From assembly GCA_023078685.1 (NCBI GenBank), contig JALGAS010000001.1:7688001-7752000 (forward strand): a stretch of DNA of 64,000 bases, written 5' to 3'. Below the pieces are notes generated by a model, which was given only the letters and a program-made list of their open reading frames with translations, had not been told where the DNA came from and searched no databases. Within the stretch, counting starts at the first letter, position 1; each line of letters starts with the position of its first letter. The position numbers were made by a program, and so were the translations under genes. This DNA comes from Neopestalotiopsis rosae. Lineage: Eukaryota; Ascomycota; Sordariomycetes; Amphisphaeriales; Sporocadaceae. This document shows, one piece after another, positions 33,243 through 44,531 of the stretch.

Positions 33243-34338
33243 ATGAAAACACTACTCAACATGTTGTCGAAGTTGATCAATGTATGCCTGGTAGGGGCTC
33301 TTGTTGTGGGCACAGCTACGGCTCAGAGCTCTGAGCAGCATCCATCCCTTCCAACCTGGAAGTGCACCACATCAGGCGGTTGCGTACAGCAAAACACCTC
33401 CGTAGTTCTGGACAAGGACTCCAAGTATGCTTCAGGAGCTGCAGGATCAAGGACATCGGCTGACTATGCTGCCATGGGAGTTTCAACCTCGGGCAATGCC
33501 GTGACTCTGTACCACTATGTCAAGTCCGGTAGCACGCTCAACCCGGCATCCCCTCGCATCTACCTACAAGATGCCGACAACAAATACGTCATGATGAGCC
33601 TCCTCAACCAGGAGCTCTCTGTCGACGTTGACTTTTCGGCCGTTCCTTGTGGCGAGAACGGAGCCTTTTACCTCTCTGAAATGAAGGCCGACGGCGGTGG
33701 TTCCTCTGGCGGTGCCGGTGCCGGTCAAGGCTACTGCGACGCTCAGTGTCAGGGTTACTGCTGCAGCGAAATGGACGTCCTCGAAGCCAACGCCAAGGCG
33801 ACAGCCATGACGCCGCACCCATGCAATGGCAACAATTGCGACAAGAGCGGATGCGGATATAATCCATACGCCAGCGGCCAGCACAACCTCTGGGCCACTG
33901 GCGGTACCGTCGATACTAGCAAGCCGTTTACGGTAGTGACACAATTTGCGGGCAGTGGCACGCTGACGCAGATCACGCGAATCTATATCCAAAATGGCAA
34001 GCAAGTCACGGGTGGGACTATCTCGAGCTGTAATGATAGTACCGGTGGTCTCGCCGGTATGGGTCAGGCTCTAGGTCGAGGCAGTAAGTTTAATATCTAC
34101 CTTCACTGATGTGGGTTGTGAATGACAATTGCTAACAATTTTATTACGCATAGTGGTGCTAGCCATGAGTATATGGAATGATGCTGCGCAGCAAATGGCA
34201 TGGCTGGACGCTGGCAGCAATGGGCCTTGCAATGTAGCGGACAGCACGCCCGCGTACATCCAGTCCAACCATCCGGATACACACGTTGTCTTTTCCAACA
34301 TCCGCTGGGGCGACATTGGTTCTACCACAAAGACTTAA
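33243..34338 (+). CDS. GH7 endoglucanase-type enzyme with two loops missing
   Basis: Exons 33243..34083 and 34154..34338 (70-base intron), 341 residues. GH7 enzymes cleave cellulose with retention. [17 protein letters not shown], the catalytic box EMDVLEAN (Glu176 nucleophile, Asp178, Glu181 acid/base), [30 protein letters not shown] and [15 protein letters not shown] place it with EG I/Cel7B rather than CBH I. It is shorter than the usual catalytic domain. The stretch between SVVLD and DYAAMGV is only 17 residues and has no Cys, where Cel7B proteins have about 40 with several Cys. The residues between CDAQC and the next CC are also almost absent. No CBM1 is present. The signal peptide ends near residue 27 (TATAQ); Met7 is an alternative start. 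Catalytic residues are kept, so activity is possible but unproven. Confidence 0.9.
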
Positions 34339-34951
34339 AAGATTTCCGGATTTTCTTTCTTTGTCCAGTTTTACGTAATATCTGCGATGCGATGGGAGGC
34401 TAGCCTCGACTCATCTCAATCATGTTACGCCAAGTTGTTGTTCATTCATTCTTTCATGTATGGCGTGCGCGCAAGCTCGTACAAAAAGGCAGAAAAATAC
34501 TTGAATATCAAATGCACCAGACAGATCCAAATATGGAACATGTCTCTTTCAAATGAATGCATCCTATTATATATACGCAACTTCTTCTATGCTCTGGACT
34601 TTAGTGTATTGACGACCTTGGGAAAAGCATGTTGAGATCCGCGGCTTACTGCATATCTCGATCAGGATGGACAGAAACGACAGCTACGGCTGGCCGCGTT
34701 TGCTCCATATAATTCGCTTATCACTGGCTTCAAAGCTACAGCTTCGAATCACATCGCTACATCCGTACGGGTCATCCGAATCGTCGAGTTACACAACGCA
34801 TAATTCGTTAATGCCACAGACATCGTTCTACAACGCCCGTTCTTGCCTTCGAGAAAGTTCAACGGCTGTTATTCCAGGATATCTTATTCTTCATCCATTG
34901 AGTAGATCTTCTCGGACTTCCAGGTCATTGTCCAGAGCATCACTATCAAAG
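34339..34951. other. Intergenic between GH7 and the first rhodopsin-domain gene
   Basis: 613 bases. An in-frame ATG at 34667 would extend the next protein by 95 Ser/Arg-rich residues that do not resemble the family, so it is treated as non-coding. Confidence 0.4.
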
Positions 34952-36289
34952 ATGCAGGGCAATTTACTTCTGGGTCTGCTAGTGGCAATGACAGTGCTTA
35001 GCATGATTACGGTGTCTATTCGCATTTATGTTCGCAGCACCGGCAACCTAGGTCCAGATGATTGGACAATATTACTAGCCCTGGTAAGCTTTATCTCAAA
35101 AGAATCCTGAAAATCAAGATTATCTCGAGCCGAACCCCCAGGGTTAGTGGCAGGCATGCACGAACACAAGCTTTGAACGAAACGTGAAAGAACGGATCTT
35201 GGAAATACTGACATTGGTGATTTCTTAGGTATTCCAGATCGTCAGAAGGACTCTCTCAATACTTTCGACATTATATGAACTCCAAGACCCTCCCAGTAGT
35301 CAATCATTCGAATTAAACCTTGAGAATGAACTCAAATACAATTACCTGAGTATCCCCTTTGAAGCGGCGGTTTCGATTCTGGCGAGGCTTTTCATCGTGA
35401 TCCTTTTGATTCGCCTATTTTCAGTACACATATGGTATCGACAGCTCTTGACCGGCCTCCTCGTGGTTTCTTCTTTGATCACAATCATGGTGGTTCCCAT
35501 CACGTTCTTCCAAACCATCCCGACTCAAGCGCTTTGGGATTTGAACTTGCCATACGAACTTCGCTGGGGCCCGAAAGTCTCAGTATATTGGACAATTATT
35601 ACTCAAGGTTTGTACTTTTGCCCAATATCGAAACATATCTCAGGTATCTAACTGACTTTTTCTCAAGCCTCCCATAGCCTTCTGGACCTGGCTTGTGTGA
35701 TTATACCCGTGGTCCTTTCGTGGAAATTGTGAGTATGAGGCTGTTTGAATCCCTTATGTGATATAGTATAGCCGCAGTCTATGGCATCGTGGGCGGATGT
35801 CTTATCTCAGCATTAGTACAACTGCTGACTTTCTGAAGAACAAAGCAGCCCGCCCAAAAAGTCGGGCTAATCATCATCATGGTGTTATGTTTGGTCGCCA
35901 TGATCATGTCTATCTTCAGGACAGTCTGGATTGTTGGGTGGTATTACGAGTATCTCGGTGACGGGATGCCCTCAGCAATCTACAGCAGAGATGGGGTCCA
36001 GGCACTTGGATTAATCGAGGGCGACATGCTCATAACGTTAGGCTGCATAGCAACAATGTGTCGTGCCATGAGAACAGGCTTCACAAGATTCTACTCATCA
36101 CTTTGCAAGATGATGACAAGGAGAACAAGAGAGAAGAGGTCATCAACAGTCAATCTTGGTGACAAAGCTCCGAGGCTGGAAGTGGATTTGGGCATGGGAA
36201 CATGCAACTTGGGCGATGCTCATCCTCAGCACCATGTTGAGGTCTCTTCGTTGATCCTTCATGCCAAGACTAATGAGGAAAGACTGTGA
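34952..36289 (+). CDS. Rhodopsin-domain seven-helix integral membrane protein
   Basis: Model: exons 34952..35083, 35229..35607, 35668..35728 and 35839..36289, 340 residues. The family (fungal rhodopsin-like domain, related to PTH11-type proteins) spans the membrane seven times; functions are mostly unknown, with some members acting in surface sensing. The first helix is in NLLLGLLVAMTVLSMITVSIRIYVR, followed by the hallmark LGPDDW. SLLDLACVIIPVVLSWKL is the characteristic sixth-helix region, and VGLIIIMVLCLVAMIMSIFRT the seventh. The cytoplasmic tail is charged. The first intron (145 bases) is long for this window, so the second-helix region could contain an exon I missed. Start 34952 gives the short N-terminus usual in the family. 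Confidence 0.78.
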
Positions 36290-36598
36290 CGGTTGTGGAA
36301 TTGTCGCAACTTTGGAGTTATGGATCTAGCTATTCAGTAAACAATACGGAATACAAGTCTAATAACAGTTATTGACATGGATTGTGTTGCTAATTGTTGG
36401 GTCAAGCAAGTTTAATCCATCGGTGCCTGTCAGCAGTAGAGGATAACCGGGACTAGCTACCAGGTAGCAACCAACGAACCTCTTGCATCCTCCTTGGCAA
36501 ACAAAATGGATTGATTGACACTTTTCTGTCATTCCCGTCAAACAGTCTTCCATTTGTCATTGTATTCCAGATTCATTCATCATACTTCTATCTTCACC
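36290..36598. other. Short intergenic
   Basis: 309 bases between two plus-strand genes; no feature seen. Confidence 0.35.
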
Positions 36599-36988
36599 AT
36601 GTTTGACCAAATCCAATTACGCCATGGTCCCGCGCTCTTGGCGGCCACCACCATGACCTTTGGCGGCATCTGGTCGTTTTGGGACGCGCGCGCCGCCATG
36701 CTCGAATTTGGTCTCCCGGACCGCATCGCCAGCACCCCAGGCGCGGCCTCGGTCATGCTCATCAACAATGCCCGCACAACAGCGTTCGGCCTGTGCATGT
36801 ACGCCTTTTATGCCCGGGGGCAACTGGCCGCCTGTGACACCATTCTCGCCATCCTGGGCGCCTATGCCGGTCTGGTAGACAGTTACGTGGTTTGGAGAGA
36901 GGGAAGTCCGCGCATGGCCGTCTTTCGTCTCGTGAGCTCTGGCCTGCTCTCTGCCGCGGGCTTTGCTGGATTGACAGCCGGGCCTTAA
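36599..36988 (+). CDS. Small four-helix membrane protein, DUF4267-like
   Basis: Intronless, 129 residues. Four hydrophobic segments (about residues 12-30, 52-71, 77-97 and 107-126) fill most of the protein. GGIWSFWDARAAMLEFGLP and NNARTTAFGLCMYAFYARGQ match the pattern of the fungal DUF4267 family of small membrane proteins, for which no function is established. The start context CCATG follows a pyrimidine-rich leader. Confidence 0.75.
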   Translation: MFDQIQLRHGPALLAATTMTFGGIWSFWDARAAMLEFGLPDRIASTPGAASVMLINNARTTAFGLCMYAFYARGQLAACDTILAILGAYAGLVDSYVVWREGSPRMAVFRLVSSGLLSAAGFAGLTAGP

Positions 36989-37808
36989 GGGGTTTATCGG
37001 AGTAAAGCGTCATCGAACACTTGCCAAGAATCAATCTCCACAGGGCTGCTCCAACAACACAACATGGTTAGTGGTAAGTGTTCCGTGATACCATGTCGAA
37101 TGTTTATATGATCCATCCGACGCTGACCTTAACCAGGCCAGAGGCAACTAGCCGGTATTTGTAAAGCAGTGGAAGTACACAATTGAGCTAGAAAAACAGT
37201 CAAAATAAGAACATGATGCATTACTTATATGTAGTCCATGAGATTTGCGTGAGCACGAGGGCAAATGGTCAACAGTCTTGGTCCATAGCAGCCTTAACAA
37301 TCGTTTACCCACGAATATTGACATGCATCCATCCACCTTAGCTGTCATTAATATCCTCTAGGCAGTGGTTTTGGGGCATGCTGCAGGGGCTAGGAGTCGG
37401 AATGGACAACTAGAGTTGCCTAAAAGCCCCACGCCCGGGAACACGCGCAGGGGCCCAGCAGTACCTAATAGGCAGGCTAGTAGTCAAAGCAGGCCTAGTT
37501 GCCTCTGGAGACGCTGCGCAGGTGCCTCTGTCGCATGACCATTACTTTTTGGCCCGCTGCTTCCGTCATGATCAACATAGAACAAGACTCTGTACCTGAC
37601 TTGCGCACGTAGAACTTGCGGTTGATCCCATTTCTGTTTACCATCGTGATCATTCCCATCTATTCTTTCCGTTCCGTATTGATATTCCCTCTCCCCTTCA
37701 CTGTACAATAATCCACTTCCCCATTGTTCTGCTTTCGCTACTCCCATCTCGAACTCGACTTTACCAAACATTCCTGGTCCTTGCAAGCAAGCAACAGCAG
37801 CAGCAGCC
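36989..37808. other. Intergenic, about 0.8 kb, upstream of vam7
   Basis: No gene supported; a minus-strand frame at 37484-37882 overlaps the vam7 start and is its antisense shadow. Pyrimidine-rich sequence precedes the vam7 ATG. Confidence 0.4.
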
Positions 37809-38909
37809 ATGGCGCCGCCCGCCGAGATCTCCATTCCTTCGACGTCACTGCATACGCCGACCGACGGCTCGAAACCATACACACTTTACAACATCACATT
37901 GCGACTGCCCCTGCGCACATTTGTAGTGCAGAAGCGCTACTCCGAGTTTTCCGACCTTCACCAGAACCTTACGTCTGCAGCAGGTGCGCCACCCCCGGCG
38001 CCACTGCCTGGAAAGTCCTGGTTCAAGTCCACTGTCAAATCCGCCGAACTCACCGAGGACCGGAGGCGAGGTCTCGAGTCGTACCTGAGAGCCATAGCCG
38101 AGTCGCTCGACCGCAGATGGAGGGATACACCAGCATGGCGCCAGTTCCTGCAGCTCCCCGGCATCAACAGCGCTGGTAACAGTGCCGCTTCGGTGCGCGC
38201 TGGCGCTGGTTTTGGTATTCCCAACAAAGATGCCGCGAACGCAGCGGCCGCCCAAGATCCAGGTACCTGGCTAGACCTGCACAAGGAGATGAAGGGCGAA
38301 CTGCAAGAGGCGAGACGGTGCTTGGCGCGACGAGATGGTGCGACCGACAATTCAGCGTCCCTCGAAGCAGGTGCTGCGGCAAAGCGTGCCATTGTCAAAG
38401 CTGGCGGCCTCTTGGTAGCATTGGGCGATGGCCTGAGGGCCATTCAAGATAGCAAGAAGCTGGGCGCCGGTGAGATTCGGAGGCGGAAGGATCTCCTCTC
38501 GGCCGCTAAGGTTGACCGCGAGGATCTGGACAAGCTCGCCAACACTATTGCCGCTTCAGCCAAGGCCGGCGCTGGTAAAGGAATGCCATCAGCCGCCGAC
38601 AAGGCTGCACTTCTGGGACATGCGCCCCGACATGCTGGTCGCGTGCTTGGAGCGCCTCTGCCCGAAACGGAAAGGACCAGAGAATTGGATAACCAAGGGG
38701 TGGCACAACTACAGCAGCAAATGATGAAAGAGCAAGATGAGGACGTCGAAAGTCTAGCCAAAATCATACGAAGACAAAAGGAAATGGCACTCGAGATCAA
38801 CCGCGAGGTGGAAGAGCAGACGTCGATGCTGGACAATCTCAACTCGGACGCCGACCGGCTACAGGGCAAGGCAGATATCGCCAAGAAGCGCATCAAGAGC
38901 ATTCGATGA
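37809..38909 (+). CDS. vam7: Vacuolar SNARE Vam7 (PX and SNARE domains)
   Basis: Intronless, 366 residues. Vam7 is the soluble Qc-SNARE of vacuole fusion; its PX domain binds PI3P on the vacuole and the SNARE helix joins Vam3, Vti1 and Nyv1. The PX domain covers about residues 8-120, with the phosphoinositide-binding RYSEF motif and PLPGKSWF. A low-complexity Ala/Gly-rich middle follows. Residues 300-366 form the SNARE coiled coil (QQQMMKEQDEDVESLAKIIRRQ through DADRLQGKADIAKKRIKSIR), with the zero-layer Gln expected in its centre. No membrane anchor is present, as in yeast Vam7. Confidence 0.92.
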   Translation: MAPPAEISIPSTSLHTPTDGSKPYTLYNITLRLPLRTFVVQKRYSEFSDLHQNLTSAAGAPPPAPLPGKSWFKSTVKSAELTEDRRRGLESYLRAIAESLDRRWRDTPAWRQFLQLPGINSAGNSAASVRAGAGFGIPNKDAANAAAAQDPGTWLDLHKEMKGELQEARRCLARRDGATDNSASLEAGAAAKRAIVKAGGLLVALGDGLRAIQDSKKLGAGEIRRRKDLLSAAKVDREDLDKLANTIAASAKAGAGKGMPSAADKAALLGHAPRHAGRVLGAPLPETERTRELDNQGVAQLQQQMMKEQDEDVESLAKIIRRQKEMALEINREVEEQTSMLDNLNSDADRLQGKADIAKKRIKSIR

Positions 38910-39229
38910 CTGCACTTCATCCTTGTGCTTTTAGTCAAATCCATCTTGCACGCTGCCGAAATGCTTGTCTGGATAATTGGGGTGAGTGGCGCAATATTGA
39001 AATGGTTTGCGTGGTGTTTGGAGGTTTTTCTAGCTCCGCTACGCCTGAGTCAGAAATTACTGTCAGGAGAACATGAATTCGGCACGATAGGCGACGCAAG
39101 CATATAACTTTTGACTACTTTGTTTTTAATAATGGCATATTTTGATTAGGCAGATGATACCAATAGACGAGTCAGGCCTTTAGGTGCGGCAACAATTGTG
39201 TTAACGGCTTGAAGATGGGTGATTCGTGG
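38910..39229. other. Convergent 3' region of vam7 and GMC gene
   Basis: 320 bases of AT-rich sequence; no feature seen. Confidence 0.4.
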
Positions 39230-41134
39230 CTATATCTTTCCCATTACGATGGCTGCAGCCCGGTCGGCCAGCGCATAGAGGGTCGCAGTGAGATGCCCAC
39301 TGATTTGCAGTGGTACCACTGACGCGTCGACGACTCGCACATTGCGTGTACCATATACCCTGAGCTCTGGATCAACAACACCTCCTAGCTCGCGCGACAT
39401 CATTGCTGCCGAAGCAAGGGCGTGGTGGTTTGGTGACACTTGTTCAATCATGAGCATTCTAGAATCAGGTATCGCACGAATGAAGAGGAGGTTGCATACC
39501 TTGGTTTACGAGCTGACTGCGCCATTGTTCGTCCGTGGCATTGCGCGGCAAGATGGCGTCGCCGGGCAGTAGAGCGCCGGTGATGATATCGCTAATGGGC
39601 TCCTGGTAGAAAAAGGACTGTGCCACCCTACCGACTCCTGTCATCATTGTCACATCAAAATCGGCCAACAAGTACTGCGGGTTAATGGACGGGTCGTCAA
39701 TGGCGTCTACCGACTTGAGGTGCACGCTGCCGCGCGAAAAGGGCAGTAATGGCCACCAGACGTTGGCGACAAAGTTGTAGCCGTACTGCTCGCCAAAGGC
39801 GGTCAGAAGCTCGCCGATGGTGACATTGTCTTTGAATATGAGGTCGTGCTGGACCTCAAACACCTTGAGGAGGGCTTCTGCGCTCATGACGCCGCCGTTG
39901 GCCGCCGTAATGTCCGCTGCCCAGCTCGAGAGGTTGGCTCTGGTGGAGGCGGCTATGGCATCCGTCTGCTCGCCAAAGGTATCCTGAGCGTTGACGAATA
40001 ACCCAAAGGGAATGAGTGTACCCGTCGCATTGGCGGCATTTCCAGCATAGGCTATACTGGCGAGGGGCTGTTCAATCATGTTTTCGCCGACGCCGGGCAA
40101 GTCAATCTTGGGTTCGATGCCGAGTTTCTGCAGATACCTAGAATGTGAATTAGCCATGGGTGCCTATCAACACGATATGTTCGTAGATGCATAGTCACTT
40201 ACTCAGACTGGCCGATCCCAGATGACTCTAGTATGAGTGGCGAGCGCAGAGCTCCAGCAGATAATATCACCTCTTTTTGAGCCTGCACTGTCACAGTGTC
40301 ACCGGCCGCAGTTAGGTACTCGACGCCGTTGGCCTCGGCCTCGCAAGCGTCTCCGTCCTCCTTCCAAGTCAATCGCTTGACAGTTCCCTGTATGATCTTA
40401 AGGTTCGGACGTGACTCTACAGGCTGTATGAAAGCCCGCGAAGCATCTTCTCTAACGTCGGCGTCACGATCCAGCGTGTATGGCCATATACTAATTCCAC
40501 GGATATCACCGCCATTTGCATCTTCATTCCAGGGAAACCCGAGGCCCTCCCAGGTCTGCCGCCACGTATCGTGGATACTTCCATTGATGAGCTCGTACGG
40601 ATAGCCCGTCGCCAGCTCGCCCTCGAGACCATGAAAGTCCGGGTTCCAGCTGGCGCCGGATTCCGTCTGCGCGGGCGTGGGCACCTCGAACCGTTCCACG
40701 CCCTTGTAGTGCGGCCACAGCGCGTCCCAGTTCCAGCCCGTGTTCCCAAGCGCCTCCCACGCGTCAATCTCGGCGCGGTCGCCGCGGAGAAAGGTCATGC
40801 CATTAATGGTGCTAGTGCCTCCCCACGCCTTGCCGGCGTGGTACTGCAAGTCGCGGCCGCCCAAGCCGGCCTGAGGCGTAATGTTGTATGCCCAGTCAAT
40901 GGAGGTGTTGAAAGCGGTCAAGAAGCCTAGGACCGAGGTGACGTTTGGGTTGGTCCGCTCGTCGAGGCCGGGTTCAATCACCAACACGGTCAGGTTCGGA
41001 TCTGATGACAAGCGGTTGGCCACCACCGAGCCGCAGGTTCCGGCGCCAGCTATGATATAGTCATACGTCTCTTGGCCATTGGCTGTCCAGCTGAGGACAG
41101 ACAAGAAGCCCCAAAGAACGTGTGGTCGCAGCAT
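39230..41134 (-). CDS. Secreted GMC (AA3-type) FAD oxidoreductase
   Basis: Exons 40203..41134, 39500..40137 and 39230..39438 with introns of 65 and 61 bases; 592 residues. GMC enzymes oxidise alcohols, aryl alcohols or sugars with FAD. The signal peptide (about 20 residues, ending TANGQ) precedes the FAD-binding YDYIIAGAGTCGSVVANRL. GKAWGGTSTINGM is GMC signature 1; ILSAGALRSPLILESSGIG is signature 2. The C-terminus carries SPNHHALAS (catalytic His) and VVPLQISGHLTATLYALADRAA (second catalytic His). The family includes aryl-alcohol and glucose oxidases that can supply peroxide or electrons to LPMOs, so its place near AA9 genes is suggestive. The last intron uses a weak AAG acceptor, but it restores the conserved VSPNHHAL. 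Confidence 0.92.
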
Positions 41135-42498
41135 ATTGTCGTCTGATTTGAAGTCACAGGATGCATGTAATTGTGACGCCGCATGCACAGTTCAGTCGTT
41201 GCACAGCGCCTGCAGGAATGGGCAACCTCAGTGTAGGGCCTCAATTGACTCACCAAAACATTGTATGTTGCCCATGGGCTCTCAGCCATATATACACTTT
41301 GCTGAGTGGCTGCTGACCCCCAGTGATGCCCATGATTCACTCTGACGCTGAAGCGAAGCGCAGGCCGTGGACGGCACCGAAAGAATCAATAACCAAGGCC
41401 GACTTCTGCAGCATAGGGCCGATTGACATGGTTTTGTCGAATCCTTCAGAGGACTATTCCGCCAATTATATATATGCCCGCCAAATACCCCAAATACCCC
41501 AAATTCCAATTCTGTATTCCTGCTGGGGCAGGCAGGTGCTTCCTCCTTTACATCAGCAGTAACCAGCCTCTCACTAGCAAGCGGCTTGCCTACATTGATA
41601 AATTTGAAGGATCTCCTGCATCGGAGACCAGCAAGACACCAAGACACCACAGGGGATTTGGTTCATTAACTTCATTTGCAGGTCACAAATGTGCTTGAAA
41701 GATTGGAGCTAGGAACCAGGCGAGACCCGAACTGGGACAGGGGAACCGGGAAGATATGCGGGGGATTGCGATCGCCCGGCTGACTAGGCCCAAGACAGGA
41801 GAGTCTGCTGCTAGCATCGGGACGACGAGGGTCTGCTGCAGTGCATTTCTGTTGCGGCTCGATCAAAGTGTCCACATTTCTCGCATAGAACGCTGCATTG
41901 GAAGCTCTGGGTCTGGCGAGTTCTGGGTCTTTTTTAGACTCGTAACAAGGAAAAAGCAAAGAAAAAAATAACTGCCTTGGAACCATTGGTGATCATCAAC
42001 GTTGCATGGCCCATTGCCTGTTCGTGTTACAGTCAAACAGGGCTACTGAATCAGTCATCCTTTACTACTACAACGGCCCCCCCAGCCACACACAGACATT
42101 CAATCCTTGGACCCCCAGTTTCTGTATCGTTCGTTGCACAACAAGCTTGTTGTTTGCTACATTACACGAACCGACAGCCTACCACGACACTTTATTAGCA
42201 CATAATCTCGTCATTAAGGGGCCTCTAAACCACTGGGTCCAAATAAGCTCATCCGGCTCATGATTGGGCCGGCACCAAGGAACCGGGAGAAAGGTCCCGC
42301 TTATCAATCACAGCCGGGTCAGGAAGAGTAAGGAAGAAAAAATTACATATTAGTTGTCCACGAATACGTAACCAAACGAAACACGAACAGCTCCCCTTTC
42401 GCTCTTCTCGCTTCTCCTCGCTTCTCTGCTTCTTTCTCTTCCTCTATCCACCTCTCGGAAGAGAAGAATGCTGACACCTCGCGACCTCGTCCGTCGTC
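41135..42498. promoter_or_regulatory. Divergent region between the GMC gene and a methyltransferase gene
   Basis: 1.36 kb. A TATATATG element at about 41286-41293 (minus) may serve the GMC gene. Short direct repeats of ATACCCCAA occur near 41485-41505. A CT-rich leader precedes the ATG at 42499. No gene supported. Confidence 0.4.
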
Positions 42499-43571
42499 AT
42501 GGTCCGTGAGAAGCGCAGCTACGACATCGCGGAGCTGCGGGCGCAGATATACTGGGATCTACCGTCAGATATTGGACCGATTCGCCAGCTGCTTGAGGAT
42601 TATAGCGGCATACGGCCCGATGAGGTGGACGAACATATCCTTGCAATCGTAAGCAAGCCACATCCGCGCATCTCCAACTCCAGATAGGGCAGAGCCATGC
42701 AATCGATCCAACCTATCCAGACGTCACGTGCCTCGTATCCCAGGATCTTGCAGGGTCGTCGCATTACCGGCTCAACGTCCTTGCATGAGTGGCGATATGT
42801 GATTAACCTATTTTGATTGCACTGGGTGCTGACTGTCGAATTTCACAGCGCGAGAAGTTGTGGAGGATCAAGCCCTATGGCTGCATCGGGCGGTTCCGGT
42901 TCCTCCAGCTAGACTTTGCTCTGGACCCGCGATACCAGCACGCACTCACCCTGCTCAAGAAGCGCTTCTCGAGCAACACGTTTCTGGACCTGGGCTGCTG
43001 CGTCGGGCAGGTGTTACGGCAGCTCGCCCACGATGGCGTGAGCAGCAGCCGGCTTTTTGGTACCGACGTTGAGCCGCGCTTCATGGAGGTGGGCTACGAG
43101 CTCTTCAACGACCGCAAGAAGCTGCGGTCCATGTTCGTCGCTGGCGACATTTTCGCCGAAGGAGACTCCCCGGGCGCCGACCCGCTGCGCCTGCTCGACG
43201 GCAAGATGACCGTCGTCCACGCCGCCAGCTTCTTCCACCTCTTTGGCTGGGAGGACCAGGTCCGGGCGGCCAAGCGCGTGGTGCGGCTGATGAAGCCGCG
43301 GGACAAGGACTGCTTCATCTTTGGGCGGCAGGTCGGCTGCGAGGACCCCAGCGCCCAGCTGGACGGCACGCGGTTCCTGCACAACGCCGAGTCGTGGCAG
43401 CGCATGTGGGACGTGGTCGGCGTCGACACGGGGACTCGATGGCGGACCGAGTTCGACATCATCCCCGACGACGAGCCCAGCAGCATGTCTTCTCCTGCCC
43501 AAAAGGTGACCGACGACTCGAGCGAGATGGAGGGCATGATCAAGGTTCGTTTTGGCGTTTACAGGGATTAA
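42499..43571 (+). CDS. SAM-dependent methyltransferase, secondary-metabolism type
   Basis: Exons 42499..42648 and 42849..43571 with a 200-base intron, 290 residues. FLDLGCCVGQVLRQLAHDGV is the SAM-binding motif I; LFGTDVEPRFMEVGYELF contains the ribose-binding acidic residue. The N-terminal block (WDLPSDIGPIRQLLEDYSGIRPDEVDEHI, then REKLWRIKPYGCIGRFRFL) resembles the methyltransferases of fungal meroterpenoid clusters such as AusD. No terpene cyclase or polyketide synthase lies in the window, so a cluster role is not supported. The intron is long but has a CTGACT branch and CACAG acceptor. Confidence 0.85.
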
Positions 43572-44531
43572 AGGGCATAAAAGGCATTCAAACGGCGCAA
43601 CAAACAGCAAGCAACAGCAGCATCATCATCATCAGCATGGCATACGGGAATTTGTTTTCTTCTTGTTTTGTTCTTTTTTTTTTTCGGAGAGGCTTCCCAC
43701 TCATACATGGAGCACAGTACTAGATACATGTCCTCTAGGTAGCAATAGCTACGGCGATTTTCACCTGCTTCAATGACTGTCTTGGTCCCCTACTCCTTGC
43801 ATCTAGAAACTTGCCCTTTTGGGACACAAAGCGGCGTCCATGATTTTTCTCAGATAATGGCCGATCCAGGAGAGGACCAGAACCACTTAGGCTTTGCTGC
43901 TCGGGGGTTTGTGCGGCCATACTCTCGGCTCGTCCGCGATTCGTGCAAAGGATTAGACTTTTTCTTCCCGCAGCTTCTTTTTGTTCTTAGCTTCGAAGAT
44001 CTGCGGGAGGAATTTTAGCCCTTTTCACCTAGTACAGTTTCTCGGCATTGCAGGTTTAGTTTCTATTAGTTCTGGAGAGCTGAATTCGCCTTGATGAAAG
44101 ACGAGAGATATAGATATTGAGCGAGAGATCATCATCAACAACATCCAAGAAGACGCAGAAGGGTGTCTACTTGTGAAGGTTGTTGGTCCTAGTCATTGTC
44201 CATTGCAAATGTGGTGTGCAGTTCTCCAAACAAGGTTGATGCACCCTTTCGGTGTTTTCCATGCATGTCTTTTGTTTACTTTGCTAGATTTGGTATGATT
44301 TCTGATTTTGGCATCATGTCGTTGCTGCAACCATTTTATACCACAACAATATGTACTTGGATCGAGATCAGAATGCAATGTATATGTTCTGATGATGATG
44401 GTATCGAAATACAATGTATACTCTATTCATGTGCAGCCGCACAAGCTCAAAGCTAATGGTATATGTAAATGCCCAACGGTCTAATTGTTTACGCCCAACT
44501 CCGGATAAAGATTAAACTTATGATCTTCTTT
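43572..44531. other. Intergenic, convergent 3' region
   Basis: About 1 kb between two converging genes. It contains a CAG/CAT microsatellite at 43602-43638 and AT-rich sequence. No gene supported. Confidence 0.4.
43602..43638. repeat. CAG/CAT trinucleotide tract
   Basis: A run of CAG-like units leading into about five CAT units, just past the methyltransferase stop codon. Confidence 0.6.

Noticed and set aside
34667..34951. 95-residue N-terminal extension of the first rhodopsin-domain protein
   Set aside because: Ser/Arg-rich, no helix, and the family normally starts shortly before the first membrane helix.
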